NCBI GenBank assembly: GCA_013365325.1
Contig: JABVXV010000107.1
Location: forward strand, 62,001-126,000
Reading direction: 5' to 3'
Source of the DNA: Dipetalonema caudispina
Taxonomy: Eukaryota > Nematoda > Chromadorea > Rhabditida > Onchocercidae
Length of the DNA: 64,000 nucleotides
In this document: piece after piece, positions 63,768-64,000 of the stretch
How positions within the stretch are numbered: the first letter of the stretch is position 1
How the letters are laid out: each line of letters opens with the position of its first letter
Made by a program: the position numbers and the translations under genes
Notes under the pieces: generated by a model
The model's database searches: none
What the model saw: only the letters and a program-made list of their open reading frames with translations
Told to the model about the DNA's origin: nothing

Positions 63768-64000
63768 GTATGACGAATTTTTGACAAATTTCCTACTTAT
63801 TCATTTTTTTTTTTAAATTTCGTATTTACAACTTCTCATCATCCTATGTTTCTTAAGCTTATATAAAGTTGTGGCAGGTACTTCTTTAAAAGTTAATAGA
63901 AATTTGAGGGTTTAAATCTTAAGTATTACGGAAATCCAATGACATATCGAATAAAATCATCCACCACTATAGGGTATCTATGTCTAATTTTTTGATATTC

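Overview
The window is eukaryotic DNA and looks like a nematode genome, most likely a filarial (spirurid) worm. It is strongly AT-rich and full of poly-A/T and GA microsatellites. Genes are cut into short exons by small GT...AG introns whose acceptors fit TTTTCAG, and several first ATGs sit just behind an acceptor-like AG, as expected for spliced-leader trans-splicing. The species is inference; the intron style and the gene set (UNC-119, PYP-1, VMS-1, APC-2 and others) are what I see. Genes were rebuilt by hand by joining exons. For most of them every intron phase agrees and the summed coding length is a multiple of three, which is the main support for the models.

Left part, 1-29.3 kb: six genes in a row on the minus strand. 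From 5' to 3' they are an unrecognised 726-aa nuclear-type protein with two helix-turn-helix segments, each followed by a FLYWCH-like finger (29299-23912), ALKBH4 (22110-19134), APC2/apc-2 (18956-11932), inorganic pyrophosphatase (10800-9369), NSE4 of the SMC5/6 complex (8190-4778), and VMS1/ANKZF1 (3197 to beyond the left edge). ALKBH4 and APC2 are only about 180 bp apart, so at least part of this run may be an operon. A 100-N gap at 3212-3311 is flanked by two identical 121-bp copies of VMS1 exon 1, which looks like an unmerged scaffold join.

Middle part, 30-37.4 kb: a small two-membrane-segment protein (minus), a SIRT6-type sirtuin (plus), a short interrupted ORF, then UNC-119 (minus). From 37.4 to 43.9 kb there is a gene-poor, very AT-rich stretch with microsatellites upstream of UNC-119.

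Right part, 43.9-64 kb: a PHF12-type protein with two PHD fingers and an FHA domain (minus), a METTL21-family methyltransferase (plus), JMJD4 (minus), an unrecognised 202-aa five-exon gene (plus), two tRNA-Ser genes with different anticodons (minus), and the 5' part of an unrecognised Ser/Asn-rich gene leaving the right edge (plus).

Many products act on chromatin, genome stability, the cell cycle or translation quality control (NSE4, APC2, ALKBH4, SIRT6, PHF12, VMS1, JMJD4), but apart from possible co-transcription of the left run I see no evidence that they form one system. No transposon, CRISPR or viral sequence was recognised.
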